DNA of 64,000 bases from Stratiolaelaps scimitus (GCA_019614645.1 JABWDB010000014.1:3410001-3474000), one strand, 5' to 3'. Positions 11,077-22,349 are shown, counted from the first letter of the stretch. The notes: generated from the sequence alone by a model not told the origin. Made by a program: numbers and translations.

Positions 11077-11385
11077 ATGTCCAGTAGTGCACCATCACCG
11101 TGCTTGTATTTAACGTCCTTGTACTTCGGGGCTGTACGTCTCTCCCAAGACGACCCGTTCGCGCACACCAGCCTACGCATGGTAGAGAAAAATCAGCTAT
11201 TTTTCCATCAGCATTATCACGACGACTTCGCTTCTATTAAAAAAAGCCATTATGCACGCACTCGCGTGTCCAGCATTCGATGGGCGCGGGGTCAGTCCCG
11301 GTGTGTGCCGATCGCCAACTTTGGCACTCGATGCCGTATTGATTATGGACGCCGCAAGTCCTGTTCGCCGGTTCGTTCCACATAA
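11077..11385 (+). CDS. Candidate open frame, 102 codons, unrecognised
   Basis: An ATG-initiated frame with balanced composition: Ser-rich first ten residues, a His/Phe/Asp patch in the middle, and an Arg-rich basic C-terminus before the stop at 11385. There is no low-complexity repeat, signal peptide or known motif. Start context is unremarkable. No poly(A) signal was seen within 100 bases. Chance length cannot be excluded. Confidence 0.12.
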   Translation: MSSSAPSPCLYLTSLYFGAVRLSQDDPFAHTSLRMVEKNQLFFHQHYHDDFASIKKSHYARTRVSSIRWARGQSRCVPIANFGTRCRIDYGRRKSCSPVRST

Positions 11386-11802
11386 TAGTAATTAATAACA
11401 TTGCGTCCCATTCGATCGTCGCAATCGCCAATCGACGACCGATGACCACCAAAATCAGTATTGTTGTTATTTTGCTTTTCATTATTAATGGGTGTGCCGT
11501 CGAAGCTGACAGCTACCGATTACTCTATGATTAGCGTAGCGGCGCCATTGACATTCGTGTCCGCCGTCCTTATTTTTTTCGGACACTTACGCTTATCTGG
11601 TTGGCGGCGTCCTGGCTGAACATCATCAGCACTAGGGGGTAATAATGGCAGTGGTGGTAGCAACAGCTGCTGGATTTTGCGTTTATGGACGCGCCCACTG
11701 CGACCAGAATTTCATTCGGTCGATCTCGGCGCGTTTCGGCCTAACGACACCGCAGTTCAGACCAGTGCCACCATTGCCAGAGTATGCATGTATGTATAAG
11801 TG

Positions 11803-11823
11803 TATATATATATATATATATAT
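11803..11823. repeat. (TA)10 microsatellite
   Basis: A perfect TA run flanked by TATGTATAAG on the left and TATGCATGTA on the right. It falls inside a 92-codon plus-strand frame (11645-11923), which argues against that frame being a gene. Confidence 0.95.
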
Positions 11824-12113
11824 GCATGTAGTTTTAGGGCGATGTTTAGTCGGCCATGTTCGGCTGGACGGGATGAGCCCGACAAAGAATCTACGCGGCG
11901 CAAAATCGCAGGATACACCATGATCGTAGATTGCAGTGGATAATGAGGATTTTACTACCACTGGCGTAAATGCTTCGTGACATTTATTTTGCCACACAAC
12001 AACAAGAACATGTTGTCAACAGCAATCGCTCATGCGTACGCTGCTTACTCTTCGACCACTTCGAATCCAAAGTTTGCCTTTGACGTCTTCATCTTTTGCT
12101 CGTTTTCAAATAA

Positions 12114-12455
12114 GTTCTCTTTCATGCGGTCAGTTTGTGTGTGTTGCTGCCGCTAATTGTGGTCTATCTGGATGCACTGATACAGCGAGCCCAGTGCGTC
12201 CGGACATGTCGTCGAAATGGGTACAGCGACGGACGTTTCTGGTTGGGGGGTCTCGTCCTGGTTGACAGAAATCGAATTACGACGCACGCCGACCTCTCCG
12301 TCTATACGCAACAACGCCCCCAGCCGTACGAAGCCGTCGCACGCTGCTATCGCGACGTCCGCGGGCGATCTATTTTCGGAACAGCGCTAAACATCAATGA
12401 TTGTTGTGTACTGTGTTACATTCGCATCGCGATCGTTACAGTAGCCTGTTACTGA
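12114..12455 (+). CDS. Candidate terminal exon, about 113 codons, unrecognised
   Basis: The frame is open from just after a TAA at 12111-12113 to a TGA ending at 12455. It begins with a hydrophobic stretch of about 20 residues ending in charged residues, which looks like a membrane segment, followed by a balanced Arg/Tyr/Asp-rich part. Third codon positions are often G or C. A pyrimidine-rich stretch ending in CAG at 12131-12133 could be a splice acceptor, so it could be a last exon. No ATG is usable near the start and no family is recognised. Not proven; it may be chance. Confidence 0.18.
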   Translation, partial: VLFHAVSLCVLLPLIVVYLDALIQRAQCVRTCRRNGYSDGRFWLGGLVLVDRNRITTHADLSVYTQQRPQPYEAVARCYRDVRGRSIFGTALNINDCCVLCYIRIAIVTVACY

Positions 12456-13748
12456 ATGCGCGCGGCGACCCCGGCACACGTAATACTGGTTATGCGCTAG
12501 TGTAGTTGTATGCTAATTACTGTTAATCGGCTGACTGGTGCATTGCATATGGACAATTCACCTGCGATTGGCCATACTGAACATTGCGATTGGTCACCGA
12601 GGCTCCCTGGGGACCAGCCTCCCAGGTCGATTCCATAGCGCTGTACTCAGAATGTACAGGTAGAGTATAACAATACAATTATAATAGACACAAAGAAATT
12701 CGATGTACAAATCCGATACGTACAGGCAATCTGTAGAGGAGGCCTGATCTAGAAACTACACATGGATTCCACGCTCCACAGGACACGCCACTATAGTAGT
12801 GAATATGACAGCCGTCGTAACGAGATAACGTAGTGACCCGCAAACGCTGATTGGTGTCACCACATGCTTTTCGTGGGATGTACAACAAAACAGTGCTATT
12901 GTAGATTAGCAGTTTACTGTCATCTGTGACTTATTCGCTGTGTGTTGAGGTACTGTAGTATAATGCCGAATTTCAGCAGCATCTTGTGTTTTCTGTTTAG
13001 ATCAAGTGATTTTTAGCTTGTGATTAAGCATGCCTCGGAGTGGCGTTTGAACTCCAGTTCGCCAAGTTTAAAGCAGCCTAAAATGTTATTTAGTTTATAT
13101 ATGCAATGAATCAGGAAAGTGGTATGAGGCGCGATGGTTCTATTGGATGCATTGTTAACTTGGACCTTGGGTTGTCAGTTGGGCACTGCGTCACGTGCAC
13201 TCTCATAGGTCCACTGTACATAATACTACCCTTGCGTGGGTGATAGGTAAACGTTTTGTTGATTTATTAAAGGAACTGCAACTTTCACAGTGCTTCGGTT
13301 CCGTTGAAAGAGCACCCGCCACCTAGTTTTCGCCATAGCTTGTGCGCCGTTTATAGATTCGTTATCTGCATCGAGACGTGTATATACAAAAAGAAAGCTG
13401 ATGGAAGCAGCTAAAATCTTCAATGGCTTTCGAGTTTGGGGTCTTTCCACCTTAGTCTACGCATAATCAGTGAGCGATAGCGTCTGCACTCGTTTTTCTC
13501 ATCATGAGAGTCAAGTGGGGAATCCCAAACTCATAGGAAATTGTATTCAATACGGGAACAACGGGCTCAATAGCGTGTGCGCAATCTTTTGCACAAGACC
13601 TGACAGGTATCGTTTATACTATCATATATCTATACAATTTATCATTTATTAAAGGCTATTGTCATTTGCGAGTTGTACAAAATATTTTTGTGCAGTCAAT
13701 CAGCAGTTTCACCAGTACGGGGCTAGCAGTGAGTACAACATGCCTAGA

Positions 13749-13769
13749 ATATATATATATATATATATA
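13749..13769. repeat. (AT)10 microsatellite
   Basis: A perfect AT run of 21 bases in AT-rich spacer. Confidence 0.95.
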
Positions 13770-14355
13770 ATTACTAACCACGATGATATGTAAATAATTC
13801 CTAATTGTTCCTATTACCAACAAACTTCTTCGCTGGGGTAAGGGATCGAATCTATGGAGGGAGTGAGCGCATCATCGCACATCGTTGGCAGGCGGTATGC
13901 TAGCGCATCGCGACTGAACTCTTGATAGTGATGAATGGTCTCATGAACACATGGTTTCTCCATAATACTGATAGGCGGGAGATGTCGCTGGGTATATTCT
14001 CTGGTAGAATTCGATACGCAAGAAGAGCAGTCTGAACCGTGCAGGTCCCATTGAGACGAAGGAGCTCGCAAGAGGTTATTGTCGACGGATCGCTACCATA
14101 TAACGGCTGTCAAAAATTGCTCAGAGAGCCTTGTTCTGGATGTGATAGATATAGGTGTGTGAGATTTTTTTAAATAACGGTGAGATAATAGCCACATAAT
14201 GGACAACGAAAATGGCTACTTGTTTATAACATGAACTACATGGATTACATGATGATCAACATGGCGGAGACCCCAGCAGGAAGACTTTCCATTGCAGCTC
14301 GATAGGCGTCCGCTTTATCTCACTAGTTGACATTAACTAGTGAGACTAACATTAG

Positions 14356-14380
14356 TATAAATTGTTTTGAATATATATAC

Positions 14381-14425
<45 letters not shown>

Positions 14426-14446
14426 TTGAATATAAATTGTTTTGAA
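14356..14446. repeat. 16-bp direct repeat flanking an AT microsatellite
   Basis: TATAAATTGTTTTGAA occurs at 14356-14371 and again, unchanged, at 14431-14446. Between the copies lies an AT-rich segment that is mainly a TA run (14383-14425, one G interruption). Either the microsatellite expanded within a small tandem duplication, or it is a target-site-like duplication around an inserted AT segment. Confidence 0.85.
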
Positions 14447-15043
14447 AAAAACAAAATAAATCGTTACGTGCATTTGTCCAAGAACTCAATGAATGAGTTC
14501 ATGACGACCCGAATAATGGATACATATAAATACACGAAAATGGGCCAGCTTACGTCGTCTTTGTCGTTAAGAGATGTGTTGTTTACATACGTTTTAGGTA
14601 GAATGGGAGAGTCATAATAAATGGGCTTAGGGAAATGCCAGTGCTCGCAAATTGAGGCACTCAACGATGTCGACGACCTCGCCATCCTGCATCGTCAAAA
14701 TATGTAGGAATAATTCGATAACTGAATTTCTCGAATACATGCTCAAGTTGGTCGAGCAATCCCCGACTACAATCATCGTCATGTGACAAGAAACGCATCA
14801 GCTTCTTATGTTAAAAAAAAAAACACTAAATTCACGCGAGCACGTTGCCACCACATGTAATTCTCGAATTCTCCAATGTACTGTGAGACGCCCCGCCACG
14901 TCTGCGTTATTCTTATTTGCAAAAGGCTGACATTGTCACCATTACTTTCTGTCTCGATACTCTCGCAATACGAACGCGCACAATATCTTGTCTCGTGCGC
15001 ATTCGCTGTGCTTCGTCCTCCTCTGGTGCTCTGCTAGTGCTGA

Positions 15044-15063
15044 TGCTGCTGCTGCTGCTGCTG
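15044..15063. repeat. TGC triplet run
   Basis: Twenty bases of TGC/CTG repeat, preceded by imperfect CTG units from about 15029. It reads as Leu or Ser/Ala homopolymer in overlapping frames on the two strands. Confidence 0.9.
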
Positions 15064-15440
15064 ATCTTCTGGTCTCTCCGTTTAGCCTCGAACTCATTTG
15101 CATCGTCCGATGAACACAGACTCGCCGCCGGTTCTAAGGTAGAATATGGACTGATAGATAAATAGATAGATCTAGACCCGATGGTATGTGATCTATTAAT
15201 TCGCTCTCTCCCCCCAGACTCACCCACAGAGAAGAGAGAGAGATAGAGAGAGATATGCCCTCTTTCTCGTCGTTTTCCAGCCTCATCTGCATCTTCTACC
15301 AACGTCCCAGGTCTCGCTCGCCTGCTCGCGTTTGTTGCCATTGTCACCGAGCATCGCTGGCGCAGCCTTTAGATCTTCTTTCGCCTAAGAGAAAGCACGC
15401 ACTGGAACTCATTCGAGCGCACCACGAACGCCACATACAT

Positions 15441-15445
<5 letters not shown>

Positions 15446-15492
<47 letters not shown>
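15446..15492. repeat. (GA)23 microsatellite
   Basis: An uninterrupted GA run of 47 bases, the longest GA tract in the window. Mirror-symmetric polypurine runs of this type can form triplex (H-) DNA. GA arrays are also GAGA-factor-type sites in insects, but that factor's presence here is unknown. Confidence 0.95.
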
Positions 15493-15495
<3 letters not shown>

Positions 15496-15546
15496 TGCAC
15501 CTAGCGTTGTCTGCTTCCGACAGCACCGGGTCACCGCCGATGGACT

Positions 15547-15558
15547 CGCGCGCGCGCG
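15547..15558. repeat. (CG)6 tract
   Basis: Twelve bases of CG alternation about 55 bases after the GA run; Z-DNA-prone. Confidence 0.85.
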
Positions 15559-15882
15559 CGGCACTCCGCCGTATTCGATGATGTCCCTATTATTTCACCG
15601 CATGCTCCGCTTTGTTCGTTCTCCTCTCTTGCTTGAGAGGCATTGTGAGGCATTTTTCTGCTATTATTCACCACTCAGCTGTCACCCTCGGGTAGAGCTC
15701 ATTACATTGCGCGATGGGATGACTGCTATTGGGACAGCACAGAGCGGAGGGTCACGTTGCCTTTATGTACATATGTACGAAAGCTGTGCAATGGACTTTG
15801 GTTAAATACGGGACGAGAATCTGCCCGGAAAATCTTCCGTGAGCATCAGCTTACATATACATGTAAACGACACTTCCTAGTG

Positions 15883-15937
15883 GTTAGCTAACGCCAGATT
15901 GGCTGATATCCACCTCAATTTTCATTCACATAACCAT
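15883..15937 (+). repeat. Diverged interspersed repeat, copy 1
   Basis: This 55-base core matches 17042-17096 in the same orientation at 49 of 55 positions, without gaps. Weaker similarity extends upstream to about 15825 (an AAAATCTTCC-like patch) and downstream to about 16025 (a TTGATTGG-CGTCCAA-like patch). No third copy was noticed in the window. The family is unknown. Confidence 0.85.
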
Positions 15938-16245
15938 ACTCAGTGTCGAGTGGTTTAGTAGAGGGTTGTACAGGGGGCGAAGGTTTGCCGCGTCTTTGAT
16001 TGGCGTCCAATCGATTTTCAGCCCACGATAGAGTTCGGACATTGATTGCTGTGTACACTGACAGATAGTCAGACATAAACAGGAATGAAGCCACGACACA
16101 AAATGTTCTCGCCGTAATACCCGATCGCTCTCTCTCTCTCTCCGTTTCTCTCTACATCAATACACTCTGTGGCTGTCGGCAGGAAGAAACGCGCTGATAA
16201 AATTCATGCTTTCTCTACAACAGCTCAACACTGACGCGCGAGACG

Positions 16246-16629
16246 ATGGCAGCCGGCGCTGCTCTTGCCAACGCTTACCGCCTATATCCGCCGTTACTCG
16301 CGGTGAATATGCAAGGCCGCCGAATTGAGGACATGAATGCAAGAGATTCACTCAACGCAGCTTCTAGGTCAGTGCGGCGGACGCTGAACAGTTCACCTGA
16401 GCGACAGGTTCAACTCGTGGGTGAAAAAAGTTCTCCTATTCACGTTGAAGGATATATAGGTGAAGGGCAAAAAATCTTCCCGCAGAGCATCCCTTTACTG
16501 CTTCTCAACAGCGTCGTACACAATGCGACCCGCTGTCTCGGGCGCGCAAACGTTGAGGTTCTGCATGACAGGTTTGCTCTGTCTCGACGAATTGTGACCA
16601 TTCGAAATACTGCTGTGGCCATGGGCTGA
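16246..16629 (+). CDS. Candidate open frame, 127 codons, between direct repeats
   Basis: An ATG-initiated frame. The start sits in a reasonable context (GACG before ATGG), and the first ten residues are Ala-rich. The rest is balanced, with two hydrophobic patches and a basic Ser/Arg patch, and no simple-sequence repeat. It lies between two diverged copies of a direct repeat (15883-15937 and 17042-17096), so it might belong to a small duplicated or mobile unit. No domain is recognised and no poly(A) signal was seen close by. Chance is a real alternative. Confidence 0.18.
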   Translation: MAAGAALANAYRLYPPLLAVNMQGRRIEDMNARDSLNAASRSVRRTLNSSPERQVQLVGEKSSPIHVEGYIGEGQKIFPQSIPLLLLNSVVHNATRCLGRANVEVLHDRFALSRRIVTIRNTAVAMG

Positions 16630-17041
16630 AATCATAGCTGTGGCTAATCAGTGATTTTAAGGTCGTTTTTTTTTTGATATTTTTTTCTGAGGTAACCATA
16701 CGGCTAAGAGATGAATAGCCGTAGCTGAAATGATCCAGATATGATCGTGGATTATCATATACAATGTATCCGAGCGAAATCGTGTCAGTCAACCTGAACT
16801 CGGTGGTGGTTTATTCCCGAGGGCCTTCTACAGAACACCTTCATTGATTTTGTTTTAGTTATATTTGCGCAAATGCTGAGGTAAGTTGTTGTGATAAGGA
16901 CAGCAAGCCTGCAATCGATCCGAGGCCCTAGACACGGTGTATACTTCTTAGAATGATTGGGCAGCAGCGACTGTAAGCAGCAGCGAGATTTTCCAGACAA
17001 AATTTTCCAGTATAATCGTATGTAAGCTACAGTTTCCAATA

Positions 17042-17096
17042 GTTAGCTAGCGCCGCATTGGCTGATATCCACCTCAGTTTTAATTCACTTAACCAT
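17042..17096 (+). repeat. Diverged interspersed repeat, copy 2
   Basis: Partner of 15883-15937, same orientation, 1159 bases downstream. The six mismatches are scattered, as expected for an old duplication. Flanks share only patchy similarity. Candidate explanations are two insertions of one short element, a segmental duplication, or decayed terminal repeats of a small element. Confidence 0.85.
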
Positions 17097-18938
17097 CATC
17101 GGTGTACGAGGTACCCAGCATCAAAAGTAGTTATTCGTTTTCAATTGGACTCCAACTCAATCTATCCCTCAAAATGACTAGCGGCCGGGTAATCTCTACG
17201 TGATGGCCAGGCGGGTCTGACGTTTGATACCTTCGCATTGGGTGAGCATTGCACCAAAGATAAATTGGTAAATGGCGTTGCCTGTCCAATCTGCGTCGCG
17301 AGCGAGTGACAGCATCCCGGTAACTAAATCGACCACTATCGGTATCAAATCTACCAGTAGCAAGCAGTTCAAGCAGAGATTTGCTCATGCAGGATGCGAG
17401 GCTGTCTCCAAGCGTAGGATTCGAACAGTTCTGGGGTTCCTACAGAGCGGCAGGTGGCAAAGCAGTCGAGTTCGCGGAACTTGATACTAACACCTGTGCG
17501 GGGACTTTGGGCAGTAAAGCCTAGTGGATGAAATGATTGCCGATTCGTTAACTACGACTACCCTGCGTGCTAATCATAATCGATCCTGATTATCTATTAT
17601 TGAATGCTACCTATCGTGTGTAGAGTTGTTGTCAATTGCAAAATTATAGCTTATATAACAAAAATCACCATTTACTCACACGGTATTGTGTAATATATAC
17701 CTATATAGTAAAATGGCACACCAGTACAAATGCCGGGGTAACACTGTAAAGCTCGTGCGACAACGGGGGGAGGTAGATAGACATCTAAGAATAAACATGT
17801 TTATGATTGTTGGTCGACGGGTTCTGAGTGAGATTGACCGAGAGTGTTCTTCAGTGTGATGATACCTGGCGTAAACACAAACAACAAGGAAGGTTCTACC
17901 AGAAACAGGCGCGAATGACTCTGTACAACGATGTCGCCGAGACTTCAAACAGGCTAAGGGGCTAGAACTGAAGCCACAAAGGGGAGTTTGCGTTAGATAC
18001 AATATATTTCCTCTGGCTGAAGCAAGCTTGAAAATTCTCAACACTTTTATGCGAACCTGAAACCAGCGCTAATAGCGACGGGGAAGTCGTTCCGGAAGGA
18101 CATCGAGGAAAGGACATCAAATAGGCAATGGCCGAGACGGTGACAATCGAAGTGTCGCAAACGAGTTTCAAGGCTGTTATTGGCTGGCTTCATTCAATTG
18201 CTTGTAGGCTTTTTCAGCAGGAGAGTTTAATGAGTCAGCTAGCCGCTTTCATGACTACGGCGGCTGTTCGCCGTCAAACTTGTCATTGTAAGTTGCCGAG
18301 TTTCTAATGTAAAGAACGACTCCGTTGTTGTTCAAAAAACACCGAGAATTATTGATGGTTGCGAAACAGCTATCTAACTGATAATACAACATCTGTAGGA
18401 ACTTCGCGCAATTGACATAATTCCCAGGTATAATACCTATTTGGCACGCGTGTCCCGAGTGTGGGCGTCTATGTATGTAACAGCTAAATAAACGCTGATA
18501 TTTCTACAGGGTTACGAATATGGTGGTGCTGTTGGTACCTGTCTTACCTAGCCAGTGATTCCGACCTGAAACATTTAGCGTGCAATAATACTATCATAAG
18601 ACGAGCTTTTGCCGAGTTGCCAACCAATTGGACAACCAATGAAAACGGTGTTAGCTCGTTAGGCCCAAATGTGAAAATGAGCTAAACATGTCCTTGGAAT
18701 ATCTAGGAGGACTTTCGAGGCTGTAATGACAATGCAGCCGAATTCAACAAATGCATTTCGTACCATAAAAGATCCAAGTTAATACCGAGCTTAGTAGTAA
18801 GGATTATTTTTCTAGCCCTGACGAACGTCTAACGACATCCCCATCCCGTCTAGTCACTGACGCAGGGAGTCTAATGACAAACAAATGTGTCGGAAAGTCC
18901 CCATAAGGAGCAAACTTTCTAAACGTCCTGTCTTTGCA

Positions 18939-18949
18939 ACACACACACA

Positions 18950-18997
<48 letters not shown>
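18939..18997. repeat. Compound CA-TA-T(18) repeat
   Basis: A short CA run (18939-18949), then a TA run with one G (to 18980), then 18 T (18980-18997). The order CA, TA, poly-T resembles the tail of a degraded retroposed element on the minus strand, but no body is recognised on either side. Confidence 0.85.
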
Positions 18998-20011
18998 CTT
19001 GCAAGCACGGGAAATTTAGAATAGACCGACAGCTTTTTGGGCAATTATACAAAGCCCTCGATTGGGTACTCACGTCTGTATGGGCAGCATTGTTTATTAA
19101 TTATCGGATGTTATCGTTCATGAATTATCTAAATGTCAGGATGAGCCAGGAAACATGCAAAAAAATATTGTGTATACATTGTATTTGTAATGTTGATCTT
19201 GCGTTAGGGTTCTGCGCCGTCTGTTAGCCGTTAATTTGACATAATCATTTGCAACGAGATTGTTTTCCACAGTGGCGCGTTCTATTATTTAGGGTCTCTT
19301 TTTCGATTAAATAAAAATCAAAATTCGTTAGATCTCACTACAGACTATTTAAGTAGCACCACTACAATACGACTACAATAATCGGATAACATATTACACA
19401 AAATCACATTCAATCACTTTGTCAACCCGGCGGAGAGGGATATTTTAATCCTTTGCTGATTCCAAATATATAAATAGATATTCACATACTGCCACACACA
19501 CATACACATAAGACATTCTAATGTGTATATATATATATATATGTATACATTCAGTTGTCCTTACGATTTGCTCCGTAATTCGTGTAATCGCGTTCGCTGG
19601 CGTTTCGACGATTTTGTTTTTCTGCTCGTAGCTGACAGAACCCCAGACACCGCCGGTGTCCCTGTGGCTGCGTTTGCCTCTGAAGGTCAAACATCTCCGG
19701 TAGATGATTTCTGCTTTCGTTTTCTGCCATAGCAACTACGATATATCGAGCTTCTGTTTTGTCGGCCGCATGAATCGAAAGGGATACTACAAACTCCCGG
19801 CTGTCCCCCAGAACCGTGTACACTTCGTCCCCCCCACCCCCCATGCAATTGCACGGGAACCCCGGTTATCACCGCGGCCGACACTGCTGATGCTCGACCG
19901 CAGCGAAACACTTGGCACAAAGTTGAGAATGATGGCTCAGACGAGCGGCGGGATAGACAGCGAGTAGCAACGCAAGAAGTCCGTCCGTCAAATGATAACT
20001 ACTTCAGCACG

Positions 20012-20028
20012 CACACACACACACACAC
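20012..20028. repeat. (CA)8 microsatellite
   Basis: A CA run of 17 bases; shorter CA clusters follow to about 20180. Confidence 0.9.
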
Positions 20029-20198
20029 GCATGCAGACACGCAGATATACACTCACCACAGCGCAACCATGTACGGCGACCAAGGAGTGAACACATTTAG
20101 ACACGACATTCAGTCGAATAGGTGCACACACACATACACAGACACCGACTCGCGCAGCGATTCGCATTCGTGCACACGCACGGACACGTTATTAGACA

Positions 20199-20581
20199 TT
20201 GACCTTATCGGTTACGGCAGTGGTCCATCGGGGTCTGGTCGGTCAGACGGCGTTGTTTGTTTTCAACGGGAGCGCGTTGGTGAATGCGTCCCTGCGTCTG
20301 AATATCTGTGACTATTCTTGCCTGGATAAAAATAAACGCAGGCGACGATTGTGTTTGAGTATGTGTGTGTGTGTTTTGTGCATATCGCTGTGCAGAGCGA
20401 TGCCGCTGCTCGGTGTGATAGCTATCATGGAAATGGTGGTGACGGCAACTGGGTCTATCTGTCGGTCAGTAAGTCAGTCTGTGTGCGCGCACGCGGCTGT
20501 ACCTCCGTGTGTGAACGTGGCCATAGCGGAGCTCCGGCAACGGTTGCCCGGCTGTTACAATATATTACAATATAGAATATA

Positions 20582-20616
<35 letters not shown>

Positions 20617-21158
20617 CAGCAGCAGCGAATCTGGGAAGAAAGGGTGGACCTTTAGACGTCAAGCACCGTACTATTCTAATACCATGGATTTCTTCTGGCG
20701 TCGACTTCACTGTGTGCCGTTATACCGTGTTCTGTGTTGTGTCTGCCTGTTCGTCCGTTTGTCGGTTCGGGGTCGGGGGCAAAGTTATTCTGGGGAGCTG
20801 TAGCACCACCAAGCGACGATGGCCTTCGGTTCTGGACCGCGCCGCGGTTCCACGCGGCGGCGACGGCGGCGGCGGCGGCGGCGTTCCCAACGTGAGCAGA
20901 CCGATGATGCGAATAGAGTTCTGGTACCCACCCCGACCATCGCTGTCGTTCTTGCTATTATTGCTATTTCTGTTTTTGCTGTTGCTGCTGCTGCTGCTGC
21001 CGCTGCAGCCGCTATACTCGTATCGCTGCACTGACGTGGCCACTAATGCCGCACCACCGTCCCATGCGAGAACGGCGTGTGGCAAGCAGCTAGCCATTAT
21101 GGCTAACTACGAGCTGCTGATGATACTCGTGGGTAGCCGGTTGGCGATGCCTGCCTAG
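20199..21158 (+). CDS. Longest open frame in the window, 319 codons, doubtful
   Basis: Open for 960 bases from a TTG; the first in-frame ATG, of poor context, is well inside. It crosses three simple repeats: TA (20584-20612, read as Tyr-Ile), GGC (20854-20882, Gly run) and GCT (20977-21004, Leu run). Between them the sequence is Cys/Val/Ser-rich with no recognised domain. Repeats lack stop codons in this frame, which inflates length, yet the remaining 250-odd codons are still longer than most chance frames here. Other frames in the region are also long (minus 20720-21097, 125 codons). Probably not coding. Confidence 0.12.
20584..20612. repeat. (TA)14 microsatellite
   Basis: A perfect TA run of 29 bases inside the 319-codon frame. 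Confidence 0.95.
20854..20882. repeat. GGC triplet repeat
   Basis: GGC repeats with a single GAC interruption, 29 bases, in a CpG-rich patch. G-rich enough to form a G-quadruplex-like structure. Confidence 0.9.
20977..21004. repeat. GCT triplet repeat
   Basis: GCT units with one GTT, following imperfect ATT/GCT units from about 20950. It reads as poly-Leu in the plus frame. Confidence 0.9.
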
Positions 21159-22299
21159 TTAGGTACTAAAACCACGAGTACTTCTACGGCGACAACGACA
21201 ACGACGACCACTCGGGACCGTCAGTGAATGCAGTAAAGAGCACCATCATCACCACTGACCTGGTTGGTGTCAGCCGCTCTGAGGGACAAGGCCACCGTTA
21301 CCGTTACCATATCATTGATTCATTCATTCATTTATTTATTCATCGTGGCTACAGCTGTCGACGTTCCTCTCGTTGTCGCTGCTGCTGCTGGTGCGGGCGC
21401 CGCCGTTTTGAATCGAGTCAAATCTATTCAGACCTCCACTCAGCGGCAGTGGTAGTGGAAACAGCTCAGATATACTCAATCGCAATGGGTGTGTGTGCGT
21501 GTGTATGCTGCCGTACACGTTCGTACGCCGTGTAATGTCTCGTCACACTCTCGGGCGCATCCTTGATACACACTCTCTTTCTCTCGGTTTCTCTCTACCG
21601 CGTGAGCGGTTAGACGAGCGAGAGGCGATTAGATTCGCCTCCTGGCTCGATTCAATATGCAGCCTGCTTAATGCCGACCAGCGATTAATGCCGATAATAG
21701 CGGTTGTTGCATCGGGCAGCGATTGCTTCGCCGCTGCTCCACTTTGGTGCCACGCACCGGCTACACCTGCTGTTGCTGCCGCGGCGGCCACCGCCGCATC
21801 ACGAGCAGCGTTGCGGTCGCTAGGCTCAGGCCCAAGTAGGTCTTGGCACAGTTCCAAAGCATGGGAACCTGTCGAGAAAACGTGCGAGCGGAATTGAAAA
21901 CCGGGACATCGATGCATATGAGGAATCTGCTCTGCAATAGAAATCAAGGAGGAATTAAAAAAGGAAAACCGGAGGCAGTCAGAGAGACGAAGGTTTATAG
22001 AGATAGATTGGGATATTCGGTTTTCGAGGCGGGCCAGCCATTGTGGTACCCGACCGACAAGCGGCGTGTCGAGGGGGGGAGAGAAACAGAGCTATCAGGA
22101 ACAGTAGAACAGGTGTTAATTGTATGACAATTTCAATTAGCTGATCAGGTCTAATGAATGATATACAAATCATCAAAAAAAAAACTCGCTACGAATATTG
22201 ATAGCGTCTGCTCTTAATGCCGCTGACGGAGTGAACTGATCAATCGAATAGGGTAGGCGGTCAGGTACGAGTAAGGCAGAGAATAAGCAAAGGTGGCCC

Positions 22300-22349
22300 C
22301 GACAGGTCCTCATAGTAATACCTAAAGGTTAAGAGCTGAGGCCTGTCAG
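22300..22349. repeat. Imperfect inverted repeat
   Basis: CGACAGGTCCTCA (22300-22312) pairs with TGAGGCCTGTCAG (22337-22349) apart from one bulged T and one end mismatch, around a 24-base loop. It is followed by AGCTGAGGGTCAGCT, a second small hairpin. Confidence 0.6.

Larger units (their letters stand above)
12456..15882. other. Non-coding stretch with AT, GA and CTG repeats
   Basis: No gene recognised. AT-rich around 13.6-14.5 kb; CT/GA-rich around 15.0-15.5 kb. Frames across the GA run read as Arg-Glu or Leu-Ser repeats. The microsatellites and the 16-bp direct repeat are listed separately. Confidence 0.6.
17176..20198. other. Non-coding stretch
   Basis: No gene recognised. A 122-codon minus-strand frame (17676-18044) has balanced composition but no motif. 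A B-box-like GGATTCGAAC at 17417-17426 does not fold into a T-arm. AT-rich from 18.9 to 19.5 kb, with TA, T and CA runs listed separately. Confidence 0.6.

Noticed and set aside
15446..15492. GA array as a GAGA-factor promoter element
   Set aside because: No TATA box, initiator or coding start follows; GA microsatellites are common throughout the window.
17417..17426. GGATTCGAAC, complement of a tRNA B-box
   Set aside because: The flanks do not form a T-stem and no A-box or acceptor stem is found at the right distance.
21493..21947. Overlapping 134-codon frames on both strands
   Set aside because: Two equally long antisense frames over Ala-coding GCC/GCG triplets indicate base composition and not genes.
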